64,000 bases of DNA from NCBI GenBank assembly GCA_963798195.1, contig CAWCSF010000006.1:248001-312000 (forward strand), written 5' to 3'. Positions 19,507-27,836 of the stretch are shown here, one piece after another. This DNA is from CAVSRC01 sp963798195 (GTDB lineage Bacteria; Pseudomonadota; Alphaproteobacteria; Rhizobiales; Kaistiaceae). Position numbers and translations under genes: made by a program. Every line of letters begins with the position of its first letter. Within the stretch, counting starts at the first letter, position 1. Under the pieces are notes generated by a model that was not told the origin of the DNA, searched no databases, and worked only from the letters and a program-made list of their open reading frames with translations.

Positions 19507-19749
19507 CTAGAGTCCGGCCGCCTTGCGCAAGGCCGCGTTGATGCGGTCCTGCCAGCCAGGCCCGTCTTCCTGGAAGTGCTCCAGCACGTCGCGGTCGAGG
19601 CGGAGCGTCACGCTCTCCTTCACGCCGGGCATCGACGGGGCTTTCTGCGCGGTCTCATCCGGTAACGGTGGCGGCTTGGCCCGGAAAACGTCCTCCGCCG
19701 CCTTGCGCGGATCGGCTGGACGGCGCGGCGGCGATGGCGGCTTGGCCAC
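19507..19749 (-). CDS. BrnA-like antitoxin family protein (orphan)
   Basis: An 80-residue protein whose C-terminal half, VTLRLDRDVLEHFQ then GWQDRINAALRKAAG, matches the ribbon-helix-helix antitoxins of the BrnA/COG3514 group. The N-terminal half is proline-rich and probably disordered. The GTG at 19749 starts two bases after the stop of the small upstream gene; an in-frame start at 19794 would overlap that gene. No BrnT-type toxin is adjacent on either strand, so it may be an orphan regulator or act with the upstream small protein. Confidence 0.7.
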   Translation of the reverse strand: MAKPPSPPRRPADPRKAAEDVFRAKPPPLPDETAQKAPSMPGVKESVTLRLDRDVLEHFQEDGPGWQDRINAALRKAAGL

Positions 19750-19751
19750 GA

Positions 19752-19991
19752 TCAGACCGCCGCGTCGAAGGCGCGTTCGAGCATGCGCCGGCACGCCTCG
19801 GCCTGTTCGCGCACGGTCTCTTCGCCAAGCGCACGCGCAATGTCGCGCAGGTCGCGAATTGCGACGTCCACAGCCGTCAGCAGGTCGACGTCGAGGTCGT
19901 CGCCCTGCATGTCCTGGCTGCGCTGAAGTGGAAACGGAATGATTTCGCCCATGTACGCATACCCCGCCGGCGAATCAGTCGTGCCGGTCAT
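19752..19991 (-). CDS. small protein of unknown function
   Basis: Up to 79 residues and not recognised. The sequence is acidic and helical (DVDLLTAVDVAIRDLRDIAR, then ETVREQAEACRRMLERAF) with no membrane span. A second ATG at 19952, giving MGEIIPFPLQ, is also plausible because many short alphaproteobacterial proteins begin this way. It is two bases upstream of the BrnA-like gene, so the two are co-translated. The position is where a toxin would be expected, but nothing in the sequence resembles BrnT. Confidence 0.6.
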   Translation of the reverse strand: MTGTTDSPAGYAYMGEIIPFPLQRSQDMQGDDLDVDLLTAVDVAIRDLRDIARALGEETVREQAEACRRMLERAFDAAV

Positions 19992-20023
19992 GTGATTTCG
20001 CCAGTGAAAGGTTGCGCAGAGGT

Positions 20024-20590
20024 TTACCGTGCTGCCGAAGCACGCGCTTCGGCCGCCGGAAGCGCCGCAATCGCCGCATCCACAACCTTCTTAACGGGCG
20101 GTTCGATCGAGACGCGGACGGCGAGTTCGTCGGGCTGTGGCTCCTCCAGCGTGGCGAACTGGCTGTCCAGCAGGCTGGTGGGCATGAAGTGATGCTTGCG
20201 GTGCTCCATGCGCGCCCCGATCAGCTCTTTCGAGCCGTCGAGCCAGACGAAGATCACCGGCTTGCCGGCCGCCTTGGTCAGCCGGTCACGATAGACGCGC
20301 CGCAAGGCCGAACAGGCGACGACGAGGCCGCCATGCGCATCGCGGAGCGCCGCGCCGATGGCGTCGAGCCACGGCCAGCGGTCTTCGTCGGTCAGCGGGA
20401 TGCCCGCCGACATCTTTTCGATATTGGCCTTGGGGTGGAATTCGTCAGCATCGCGAAAGGGCAGGCCCAGTCGCTTGCCCATCATCTCGCCCACCGACGA
20501 CTTGCCGCTCCCCGAGACGCCCATGACGACTATCGCCCAAGCTTTCGCGCCGTTTTGCGGTTCTGTCGGCATGGCTTTCCCCGCCTTCAT
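20024..20590 (-). CDS. gntK: gluconokinase
   Basis: A 188-residue kinase that phosphorylates gluconate to 6-phosphogluconate with ATP. The P-loop GVSGSGKSSVG is at residues 24-34, FRDADEFHPKANIEKM near residue 45 and PLTDEDRWPWLDAIG near residue 65 are diagnostic of GntK, and CSALRRVYRDRLTKA follows near residue 90. Start is the ATG at 20590; the ATG at 20572 (MPTEPQ) is an alternative. It stands alone, diverging from the VOC gene. Functionally it could link to the GMC sugar oxidoreductase at the left of the window, which is of a gluconate-related family, but that gene is 18 kb away. Confidence 0.93.
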   Translation of the reverse strand: MKAGKAMPTEPQNGAKAWAIVVMGVSGSGKSSVGEMMGKRLGLPFRDADEFHPKANIEKMSAGIPLTDEDRWPWLDAIGAALRDAHGGLVVACSALRRVYRDRLTKAAGKPVIFVWLDGSKELIGARMEHRKHHFMPTSLLDSQFATLEEPQPDELAVRVSIEPPVKKVVDAAIAALPAAEARASAAR

Positions 20591-20679
20591 GGCTTGCCGC
20601 CAACCGCCGGCAAGGCTTGTCGATTCATTGGACGGGCCGATCTATAACCTGCCCAAACCATCGGACAAAGGGTAACGCC

Positions 20680-21261
20680 ATGCAGAAGCTGCAAAGCCAG
20701 GGGGTCCACCACATCACGCTGGTCGGGGCCGACCGCCAGACATCGATCGACTTTTGGGAAGGCGTGCTCGGTATGCCCTTCGTCTTCGAGCAGCCGAACC
20801 TCGACGAGCCGAATGAAAGCCACCTCTATTTCGATCCGGGCGACGGCCGGTTGATCACGATCTTCACCAACGAGACCCGCAAGCCGGACGCCACACCGAC
20901 GGCACGCGATATCGGGGCCGTCCACCACATCGCCTTCAATGTGTCGCGAGCAACATTTGCCCAGGCTGTGCAGCGCCTCGACGAGCGCGGCATCAGCCAT
21001 AGCGGCGTCAAGGATCGCGGCTTCATGGATTCGATCTACTTCCGCGATCCGCTCGGCCTTCTGGTCGAGCTCGCGTCCTATCGCTTCTTCCCGCCCGAGG
21101 GCGTGTCGTGGGGCGAGGTCATGCTGGAGGCGCACAAGATCCGTGTCGCACGCGGTGACTACAACATCGCCGAGGTCCATCTCGCCGACGCGATCGAAAA
21201 CCTGATCCAGCGCGGACGCGGCAGCCTTTCGGAAGACCGGTCGCCGAAAAAGGCGTACTAG
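20680..21261 (+). CDS. VOC family protein (glyoxalase/dioxygenase fold)
   Basis: A 193-residue protein with two vicinal-oxygen-chelate modules. Metal-ligand candidates are in GVHHITLVG at residues 8-16 and AVHHIAFNV near residue 79, with a glutamate in LLVELASYRF near residue 130. It could be a ring-cleavage dioxygenase or a glyoxalase; the sequence does not decide. Start is the ATG at 20680, after AAAGGGTAACGCC. A glutathione S-transferase follows 100 bases downstream on the same strand, and the two may serve detoxification together. Confidence 0.85.
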   Translation: MQKLQSQGVHHITLVGADRQTSIDFWEGVLGMPFVFEQPNLDEPNESHLYFDPGDGRLITIFTNETRKPDATPTARDIGAVHHIAFNVSRATFAQAVQRLDERGISHSGVKDRGFMDSIYFRDPLGLLVELASYRFFPPEGVSWGEVMLEAHKIRVARGDYNIAEVHLADAIENLIQRGRGSLSEDRSPKKAY

Positions 21262-21361
21262 CCTAGAATATGGGACAGGCGACGGGTGTTTGCCCGATGC
21301 GGGGCGCGGAAGACGCCGCGCATCTTGCGACCCGGCGTCGCGCACAGGGGGAGGAAAACCC

Positions 21362-22036
21362 ATGAAGCTCTACATACTCGACGTGTCGAATACGAGCCGG
21401 CCGGTCCGCGTGCTGATCGGCGAGAACAAGCTGCCGGTCGAGGAGGTCTCGCTCGATTTCTACAAGGGCGAGCACGCCAGCGCGCCCTACACGGATCTCA
21501 ATCCCAACGGTCTGGTGCCGACGCTCGACGACGACGGTTTCATCCTGACCGAGAGTTCGGCGATCATGAAATACCTCGCCGACAAGTTCGATCTGCCCTC
21601 GTATCCGAAGGGGCTGAAGGAGCGGGCGAAGGTCAACGAGATGATGGACTGGTTCAACACCGGCTTCTATCGCGACTACGCCTACAACGTCGTCTATCCG
21701 CAGATTTATCCGCACCACAAGCGCCCGAGCGACGATCTGCAGAAGGGCACCATCGAATGGGGCAAGCAGCAGACCCAGAAGTGGCTGAAGGTGCTGAACG
21801 ACCACTGGCTCGGCCATGGCAACACGTTTCTCTGCGGCGACCAGATCACTATCGCCGATCTCTTCGGCGCGGCGCTGCTCACCTCCGGCCACGTCATCCG
21901 CAACGAGTTCAAGGACTACCCGAACATCGACAAGTGGCTGAAGGAGGTCCAGAAGCTGCCGAGCTGGAAGAAGGCCAACGAGGCGGTCGACGGCTTCCGC
22001 GACTACGTCAAGGACCAGGCCTTCGTGAACGTCTGA
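21362..22036 (+). CDS. glutathione S-transferase family protein
   Basis: A 224-residue cytosolic GST. The N-terminal thioredoxin-like domain ends in NPNGLVPTLDDDGFILTESS, which holds the cis-proline and the glutamate-serine pair that bind the glutathione gamma-glutamyl group. The helical domain includes GNTFLCGDQITIADLFGAAL near residue 155, typical of theta-like classes. The N-terminal catalytic residue is probably the serine in SNTSRP. GGGGGAGGA lies upstream of the ATG at 21362. A short hairpin follows the stop at 22061-22084. Confidence 0.92.
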   Translation: MKLYILDVSNTSRPVRVLIGENKLPVEEVSLDFYKGEHASAPYTDLNPNGLVPTLDDDGFILTESSAIMKYLADKFDLPSYPKGLKERAKVNEMMDWFNTGFYRDYAYNVVYPQIYPHHKRPSDDLQKGTIEWGKQQTQKWLKVLNDHWLGHGNTFLCGDQITIADLFGAALLTSGHVIRNEFKDYPNIDKWLKEVQKLPSWKKANEAVDGFRDYVKDQAFVNV

Positions 22037-22060
22037 AATCGTCCTGACGAACCCGCACGT

Positions 22061-22084
22061 TGAGGCGCCCGCAGCGGCGCCTCA
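22061..22084. terminator. hairpin between convergent genes
   Basis: TGAGGCGCC and GGCGCCTCA form a perfect nine-base stem around a six-base loop, between the GST stop and the convergent ligase stop, which lies inside the right arm. There is no run of T on either side, so intrinsic termination would be weak. Confidence 0.5.
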
Positions 22085-23404
22085 TTGCTGTTCGGCCGGG
22101 GCCTCGCTCCAGTCGACCAGCTTCGACTTGTAGCTCGAGCGTGGCAGGCTCCCGAACGGCTCCAGCAGAATCTCCGTGGTGACGAGCAGCTTCTCGCGGA
22201 TACGCGCGCGGATGCGGTCGGCCAGCCCGTCCTCCGCGCCGCCCTCGCCCAGTTCCACCACAACCTTCAGCGGCGGGTCCTGCCGGAAGCCCTTTGCCCG
22301 CGGGCGCAGCGAGACGACGCCACTCACGGCAGGCGCAAATTCGTTGACCACTTCGCGCACCGCCGACGGGAAAACATTCACCCCGCGCACGATGAGCATG
22401 TCGTCGGTCCGCCCGATGCAGCGCACGCGCGGCGCGGTGCGGCCGCAGGGACATGGGCTCGTCCACACGCGCACATGATCGCGGCTGCGGAAGCGTAGCA
22501 GCGGCGCCGCCCTGTGGCGCAGGTGCGTGTAGACCAGTTCACCCTCGGCATCGTCCTCGAGCGGCACCGGGTCGCCGCTTTCCGGATCGATCAGCTCGAA
22601 ATGCACGAGGCCCTGCCCGCTGAAATGCATGCCCTGCCGGTGATGGCACTCGCCCCACAGCGACACGGCGATGTCGCCGATGCCCATGGCTTCGGTCACC
22701 TCCGCGCCCCATGCGGCTTCCAGCCGCGTGCGCATCGCCGGTTCGCCACCGCCGGGTTCGCCCGCCACCAGCAGGCGGCGGACGCTCGACGTGACGGTGT
22801 CGATGCCGCGCTCGTGCGCCCATTCGGCCAGATGCAGCGCGTAGGATGGCGTCAGCGCGATAGCTTGCGCCTTGAGCAACTGCACAGCCGCCATCAGCCG
22901 CTCGGTGTTGCCGCTGCCGACCGGGATGTGGGTGAGACCGAGGGCGTGGAACGCTTCCAGCGCCGCACCGGCGACGAACGGGCCCGCATTGTAGGTTGAG
23001 ATCAGGCGATCGCCGCGCGTCACGCCCGATGCCGCGTAGGAGCGCGACGAGATGCGGACCCAGTCCACCAGGTCGTCGGCCGTCAGCGGCACGTAACTGG
23101 GCGTGCCGGTCGTGCCGCTGGTGGAGAAGATGCGCGCGACGTCGTCCATGGGCACTGCGAGATAGGTGCCGATGGGGCGCTCGGCGGTGCGTGTCGCGCG
23201 CAGGTCGTCCTTCTCGGTGAAAGGGAGATTCCCGATCGCGTCGAGCCCACCGACCGCATCGGCCGAAGCGAAGCCGGCCGCCGTCAGCTTGTCGCGATAA
23301 AAGTGCGAGTTGGCGAACAGGCGCGCCACCTGTTCGCGGTAGATGGGATCGTCCAGTTGGGCGCGCTGCTCCCACGGCAGCGTCTCGATGGCGGGCTCGA
23401 ACAT
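22082..23404 (-). CDS. phenylacetate--CoA ligase-like adenylate-forming enzyme
   Basis: A 440-residue member of the PaaK group, which makes acyl- or aryl-CoA from the free acid. The phosphate loop FSTSGTTGTPSYVPLT is near residue 95, SLWGECH and VYTHLRHRAAPLLRFRSRD carry later motifs, CPCGRTAPRVRCIGRTDDM resembles the PaaK zinc-like segment, and the catalytic lysine lies near SSYKSKLVDW at the C-terminus. The ATG at 23404 is eight bases after the stop of the citrate-synthase-like gene, so both are one operon. The frame open further upstream belongs to that gene's shadow. Substrate is not defined. Confidence 0.85.
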   Translation of the reverse strand: MFEPAIETLPWEQRAQLDDPIYREQVARLFANSHFYRDKLTAAGFASADAVGGLDAIGNLPFTEKDDLRATRTAERPIGTYLAVPMDDVARIFSTSGTTGTPSYVPLTADDLVDWVRISSRSYAASGVTRGDRLISTYNAGPFVAGAALEAFHALGLTHIPVGSGNTERLMAAVQLLKAQAIALTPSYALHLAEWAHERGIDTVTSSVRRLLVAGEPGGGEPAMRTRLEAAWGAEVTEAMGIGDIAVSLWGECHHRQGMHFSGQGLVHFELIDPESGDPVPLEDDAEGELVYTHLRHRAAPLLRFRSRDHVRVWTSPCPCGRTAPRVRCIGRTDDMLIVRGVNVFPSAVREVVNEFAPAVSGVVSLRPRAKGFRQDPPLKVVVELGEGGAEDGLADRIRARIREKLLVTTEILLEPFGSLPRSSYKSKLVDWSEAPAEQQ

Positions 23405-23412
23405 GGGCGGCT

Positions 23413-24204
23413 CTAGCTGTCGCTCTTCCCGCCATCGTAGCCGATGGCTTCCTCGCCGCGCGCCGCCATCAGGAAGCCGATCGGCCGTTCCTGCTCCTCG
23501 GCGATATGGGCCAGCAGCCCGGCGGTGCGTGCCAGCAGCGGGATCGCCTTCACCATCGCCGTGGGGAAACCGAGATCGAGCAGGCAGGCGGCGATGGGCA
23601 TGGAGACGTTCATCGGCAGCGGCCGGCCCCACGCCGTGTGCACCGCCGGAACGAAGCGGCGGGCCAGGTCGATGTTGACGCCGGCAATCTTGCGATCGTT
23701 CGCCAGCGCCAGGATGCGCTCGGCGCGCGGATCGACCGGCTTGTGGATGGGGTGACCGAAGCCCGGCATCGGCGCGCCGCGCTCGCGGATCGCGCGCACA
23801 ATGGCAAGCACGGCGGCGTCCGCGTCCTCTCCGCCCGACATGCGCTCGCGCACCTCTTCCAGCACGTTGGCGCAGAGCTGCGACGTACCGAGGACGACCG
23901 GGCCGCAGCCGAGAATGCCGGCGGCGACCGCCCCCTGCAGCGAATCCGGCGCCGCGTCATAGGTCATCCGCGCCGCCACCGCCGTCGGCGTCAGCCCATG
24001 CTCGGCGATGGCAACGAGGAGCAGGTCGAGGAAATAGCGCTGGTCCGCCGTCGGCTCCTGGCCGGTGACCAGAAAAAAGAAATACTCGGTGAAGGTCAGC
24101 CGGCCCATCAGGTCGGCGACCAGATCGCGCCCACGCACGGTGATGGTCGCGGCGTCTGCCGTCGCGATGGCGGTCTTCGCCGGTCCCGGCTTTCCGATCA
24201 GCAC
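23413..24204 (-). CDS. citryl-CoA lyase / citrate synthase family protein
   Basis: A 263-residue protein, about two thirds the length of a normal citrate synthase. It keeps the family core: LMGRLTFTEYFFFLVTGQEP near residue 33, MPGFGHPIHKPVDPRA near residue 145 (the catalytic histidine region), and GLLAHIAEEQERPIG near the C-terminus. Proteins of this short form are annotated as citryl-CoA lyase, which cleaves citryl-CoA to acetyl-CoA and oxaloacetate, but many are uncharacterised. I chose the GTG at 24204, preceded by GGAGAGGGG. Coupling to a CoA ligase suggests that the ligase makes the acyl-CoA that this enzyme cleaves or condenses. Confidence 0.8.
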   Translation of the reverse strand: MLIGKPGPAKTAIATADAATITVRGRDLVADLMGRLTFTEYFFFLVTGQEPTADQRYFLDLLLVAIAEHGLTPTAVAARMTYDAAPDSLQGAVAAGILGCGPVVLGTSQLCANVLEEVRERMSGGEDADAAVLAIVRAIRERGAPMPGFGHPIHKPVDPRAERILALANDRKIAGVNIDLARRFVPAVHTAWGRPLPMNVSMPIAACLLDLGFPTAMVKAIPLLARTAGLLAHIAEEQERPIGFLMAARGEEAIGYDGGKSDS

Positions 24205-24296
24205 GCGATCCCCTCTCCTTGATGCAAGCGCTGCGTTTGTATCGATCGCAAGAGTACCAGCCGATTCAGGTGGGCAACAGGCGTGGGCACCGGGCT

Positions 24297-25445
24297 TCAG
24301 TTCCGCGGATTGTCCCAGGGGCCCGGCACCGGATTTCCCCACGGCTGGGTACCCGCACCGCCGGCCGGCGGCAATTCCGTCGGCGTGGCCACTGCAATCT
24401 CCGGCTCCGGTTCGGGCAGTGGTCCCGGATCGTGGCCGCCGGCGAATTTGACCAGCCGGTCGATCCGCGCCTCGATTGGCGGATGGGTGGCGAAGAGGCT
24501 GCCGAGCCCGCGCGAGCGCGGATGATCGAGGAACATCTCCTGCACCTGCGCCGGGGCGGCGATCTCCGAATGGCCAGCGATCTTGCGCAGCGCCGTGATC
24601 ATCGCGTCCGGGTTCTTGGTCAGCTCGGCCGAGCCGGCGTCGGCGAGATATTCGCGCTTGCGCGACATGGCGAAATTGAGCGCGAGCGCGAGGACGCGCG
24701 CCAGCAGGAAGATCGCGACCGCGATCAGGATGAGGATGATCGCCGCGCCGCCACCGCTGCTCTTGCTGCGACTGCGCGAACTGCTGCCGCCGCCGCTCCA
24801 CCCGCCGCCGCTGCTGCCGCTGCCGCCCACCCGCGACGACCAGAACAGCGCACGCGGCACGCGGATGAGCATGTCGCCGACCAGCGAGATGATGCCAACG
24901 AAGACAGCCGCGATGACCAGCAGCTGCACGTCGCGGTTCTCGATATGCGTCAGCTCGTGGCCAAGCACCGCCTCGAGCTCGGCGTCGTTGAGCGTATCCA
25001 TCAGCCCGCGCGTGACGGTGATCGAGTACTGCCCCTTGCGCACGCCGCTCGCGAAGGCGTTGCGCGCCGGCGTCTCGATGATCCTGAGCGCCGGCATGGT
25101 GATGCCGCGGCTGATGCAGAGATTTTCCAGCAGATTCCACAGGCGCGTCTCGTTGCGCCGGTCGACCTTGTGGGCGCCGGTCACCGCATCGATGATCCCC
25201 TGGTTGGCAAACCATGCGATGACGAACCAGATGAGCGCCGACCCGAGCGCAATCGGCACCAGCGCCGGCAGCAGGTCGATGGCGTTCTCGATGCCCTGGC
25301 CGAGATCGGGATTGTCGAAGGCCGAAATCACCAGCGCGATGCCGAAGCAGACGAGAAGCAGCAGGAAGGGAAAACCGGCGAGCAGCAGCAGCGACTTCAG
25401 CCGGTTGTTCCAGATATACGTCCTGAGGCCGTAGGCAGCGAGCAC
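24297..25445 (-). CDS. M48 family metalloprotease (HtpX-like)
   Basis: A 382-residue membrane zinc protease. Two N-terminal spans (about residues 15-40 and 65-90) precede the catalytic HELTHIENRD near residue 166, which carries both zinc histidines; AADAGSAELTKNPDAM supplies the third ligand region. A serine/glycine-rich stretch interrupts the domain near residue 215, followed by a further span, and the C-terminal 50 residues are proline-rich. It lies 56 bases downstream of a LemA gene; LemA-HtpX pairs are frequent in bacteria and probably act in envelope quality control. Confidence 0.9.
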   Translation of the reverse strand: MLAAYGLRTYIWNNRLKSLLLLAGFPFLLLLVCFGIALVISAFDNPDLGQGIENAIDLLPALVPIALGSALIWFVIAWFANQGIIDAVTGAHKVDRRNETRLWNLLENLCISRGITMPALRIIETPARNAFASGVRKGQYSITVTRGLMDTLNDAELEAVLGHELTHIENRDVQLLVIAAVFVGIISLVGDMLIRVPRALFWSSRVGGSGSSGGGWSGGGSSSRSRSKSSGGGAAIILILIAVAIFLLARVLALALNFAMSRKREYLADAGSAELTKNPDAMITALRKIAGHSEIAAPAQVQEMFLDHPRSRGLGSLFATHPPIEARIDRLVKFAGGHDPGPLPEPEPEIAVATPTELPPAGGAGTQPWGNPVPGPWDNPRN

Positions 25446-25501
25446 GAGTGGCGATCTCCCGCCGCGCTACCGGCGCGCCTTGGCGCGCCGGGCGGCGCGC
25501 G

Positions 25502-26068
25502 TCAGAATTTCACCTGCGGCGGCGTCGCGACCGCGGTGCGCTCGCTCTCGTCGAGCTCGAAGAAGGTGCGCTCGGTGAAGCCCAGCGAAGCGGCGAAGAG
25601 CACCGCCGGGAACTGCTGGATCGAGGCGTTGTATTCCTGGACCGCATTGTTGAAGAACCGGCGCGAGGCCGCGATCTTGTTTTCCAGATCGGCGAGATCG
25701 GCCTGAAGCTGGAGGAAGTTCTGGTTGGCCTTGAGGTCCGGGTAGGCCTCGGACAGCGCGAAAAGCTGGCGGAGCGCGCCGGTCAGCATGTTCTCGGCCT
25801 TGGCCTGTGCATCCGGCCCCGCGGCCGACACGGCGGCGTTGCGAGCCTGCACCACGGCTTCCAGCGTGCCGCGCTCGTGCGCCGCATAGCCCTTCACCGT
25901 CTCGACCAGGTTGGGCACCAGATCGTGCCGCTGCTTGAGCTGGACCGAGATGTCCGACCAGGACTGGTTGACCGTCTGCCGCAGGGCGACGAGCCGGTTG
26001 TAGATGACGATACCGAACAGCGCGATCAGTACGATCACGCCAAGGATGATCCAGCCTGCCGTTCCCAT
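25502..26068 (-). CDS. LemA family protein (second copy)
   Basis: A 188-residue LemA protein: N-terminal span GWIILGVIVLIALFGIVIYN, then SWSDISVQLKQRHDLVPNLV and VKGYAAHERG near residues 40-65. It is clearly related to the LemA at 2679-3239 but differs throughout, and it is paired with an M48 protease instead of DUF2207. The start is the ATG at 26068. Upstream, 26069-26228 carries no recognisable gene or hairpin. Confidence 0.93.
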   Translation of the reverse strand: MGTAGWIILGVIVLIALFGIVIYNRLVALRQTVNQSWSDISVQLKQRHDLVPNLVETVKGYAAHERGTLEAVVQARNAAVSAAGPDAQAKAENMLTGALRQLFALSEAYPDLKANQNFLQLQADLADLENKIAASRRFFNNAVQEYNASIQQFPAVLFAASLGFTERTFFELDESERTAVATPPQVKF

Positions 26069-26228
26069 GGATTGTGTCTCCGCCTGTCCTAGCCAGACGG
26101 CAACTTACCAGCCGGCGGCGGGGCGGGCCACCGTTGTGCATGCACGTCCCGGCCGGTGCCCGCCGCATCCTCCGACGGCCGGCCGCCGCCGTTCCGGCGC
26201 GCCTCCAGCAGCGGGGGGAGTCCCCGCC

Positions 26229-27138
26229 CTACCCCAGCAGCCCCTGCGCCGTGAGCCAGTTTTCCAAGAGGCCGTACCAGGCGTCCGACAGCGTGCCCTG
26301 CCGGCGCATGCCGAAGCCATGCGCACCGCTGGCGAAGACGTGCACCTCGGCAGACTTCCCGGCCGCGTGCCAGGCCTCGTAGAGGCGGGTGCCCGACATC
26401 GGGGCGACCTGCGGGTCGTCATCGGCGGCGACGACGAAGAGCGGCGGCGCATCGGCGGGCACCGACATGCCACCGCGATAGGCGGGATAGATGGCGACGG
26501 CGAAATCCGGCCGCGTCTCCGCGTCGTGCTCGAACACCGCGCCCATGGCGACGCCGCCGCCGGCCGAGAAGCCGGAGATGCCGATCTTCTTCGGATCGAT
26601 GCCGAATTGCGCGGCGCGCTCGCGCACGAACTTGACCGCTTGCCGTGCCGTCGGCATCGCCCCAGCTCCGCGCATCGCCGAGAAACTCCCGGTTCGGCGG
26701 ATTGACCTCCGCCTGGGTCGGCTTGTCGAGCCGCTTGTGCAGGTTGGTCCGGAAATCGAGCAGTTCGTCGTCCGTATCAGGCGTGCGCGCGACCCGGTAG
26801 CGCAGCACAAAACACGTGACGCCGCGCGCGGCGAGTCGGCGCGCCATGTCGTGGCCCTCGTGATCGATCATCAGGAAATGAAACGCGCCGCCGGGCGCGA
26901 TGACCAGCGCCGTGCCGTTCGCCGTGCCCGGCGCCGGCTTGAACAGCGTGACCGTCGGGATGACGACGTTGCGGGTGAAGCGGTCGGTGGTGTCGGACCA
27001 CGGGATCCGCATCGTCTGCTCGCGCCAGGTCCAGTCCTCCGACCCGGGCGGCACGCCGTTTCCCGGCCAGACGGGAAACAGGCCATCCGCATCCGGCGGC
27101 GCCTCGATATGCTCGGGAAGTTCGGCCGCGCGTTCCAT
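26229..27138 (-). pseudogene. alpha/beta hydrolase (esterase/xylanase-like), one frameshift, possibly a sequence error
   Basis: About 302 residues once repaired. The first frame gives MERAAELPEHIEAPPDADGL..., with ALVIAPGGAFHFLMIDHEG (the oxyanion-hole region), up to LGDARSWGDADG; the second gives RQAVKFVRERAAQFGIDPKK, GISGFSAGGGVAMG (nucleophile serine), and a final VHVFASGAHGFGMR (catalytic histidine). One extra base near 26646 separates them: removing it reads ...DADGRQAVKFV..., as in relatives. All catalytic residues survive. GGAGGGG precedes the ATG at 27138. Probably an acetyl-xylan-esterase-like carboxylesterase acting in the cytoplasm. Confidence 0.8.
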
Positions 27139-27302
27139 GTCTCTTGTCCCCTCCCGGCGCTCTATCGGCGCATGCAATTCGGCCGCGACGGTAGGGTGGG
27201 CCCGGGAGCCGGTCAATTCGGGCCGGCGCCCGAAAAGACGGGAACCCACCGGACCGCAAGGCGTTGGCCCCGAGGCTGGGCACTCGAACAACGAGGCACG
27301 TT

Positions 27303-27737
27303 ATGTATTTTCCCGTTCGCACCGCGATGGCCGCCGGCTTTGCGCTCCTGATCGCCACCGGCGCGCCTGCGCTGGCCGACATCGTCAACTTCAGGGCTGA
27401 CCTGACCGGCACCAGCGAGGTGCCGCCCAATGACTCCGCCGCAACCGGAACGGTGGACGCCAACCTCGACACCAACGCCAAGACGTTGACGTGGACGATC
27501 ACCTATTCGGGCCTGACCGGAGACGCCAGCGCCGCGCACTTCCATGGCCCCGCCGATCCCGGCGCCAATGCGCCGCCCGTGGTTCCGATCAGTGGTGAAC
27601 TCGCCAGCCCGATCCGCGGCGACGCCACGCTAACCGACGAGCAGATGCAGAACCTCCAGGACGGCAAGTGGTACTTCAACGTCCATACCGCCAAGTTCCC
27701 GGACGGCGAAATCCGCGGGCAGCTCGCGAAACGCTAA
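27303..27737 (+). CDS. CHRD domain-containing exported protein
   Basis: A 144-residue protein with a cleavable signal peptide (residues 1-25, ending APALA) and a single CHRD domain. The hallmarks are ADLTGTSEVPPNDSAATG near residue 30, SAAHFHGPADPGANAPPVV near residue 75, and WYFNVHTAKFPDGEIRGQL at the C-terminus. CHRD domains were named from chordin; in bacteria these small periplasmic proteins have no settled role, though their conserved histidines suggest metal binding. It stands alone, with a GC-rich hairpin after its stop. Confidence 0.9.
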   Translation: MYFPVRTAMAAGFALLIATGAPALADIVNFRADLTGTSEVPPNDSAATGTVDANLDTNAKTLTWTITYSGLTGDASAAHFHGPADPGANAPPVVPISGELASPIRGDATLTDEQMQNLQDGKWYFNVHTAKFPDGEIRGQLAKR

Positions 27738-27739
27738 CC

Positions 27740-27760
27740 GCCGCCTCCTCCCGAGGCGGC
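27740..27760 (+). terminator. possible terminator hairpin after the CHRD gene
   Basis: GCCGCCTC and GAGGCGGC form an eight-base stem with a five-base loop starting three bases after the stop codon. No T-tract follows, so this is tentative. Confidence 0.35.
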
Positions 27761-27836
27761 TCACCAAGGGCGGCTGTTCATCGCCAAGCGCTGGACGGCG
27801 CGCGCTCTGCCGCGGCCCCGAAAGGGGACGGGAGGG

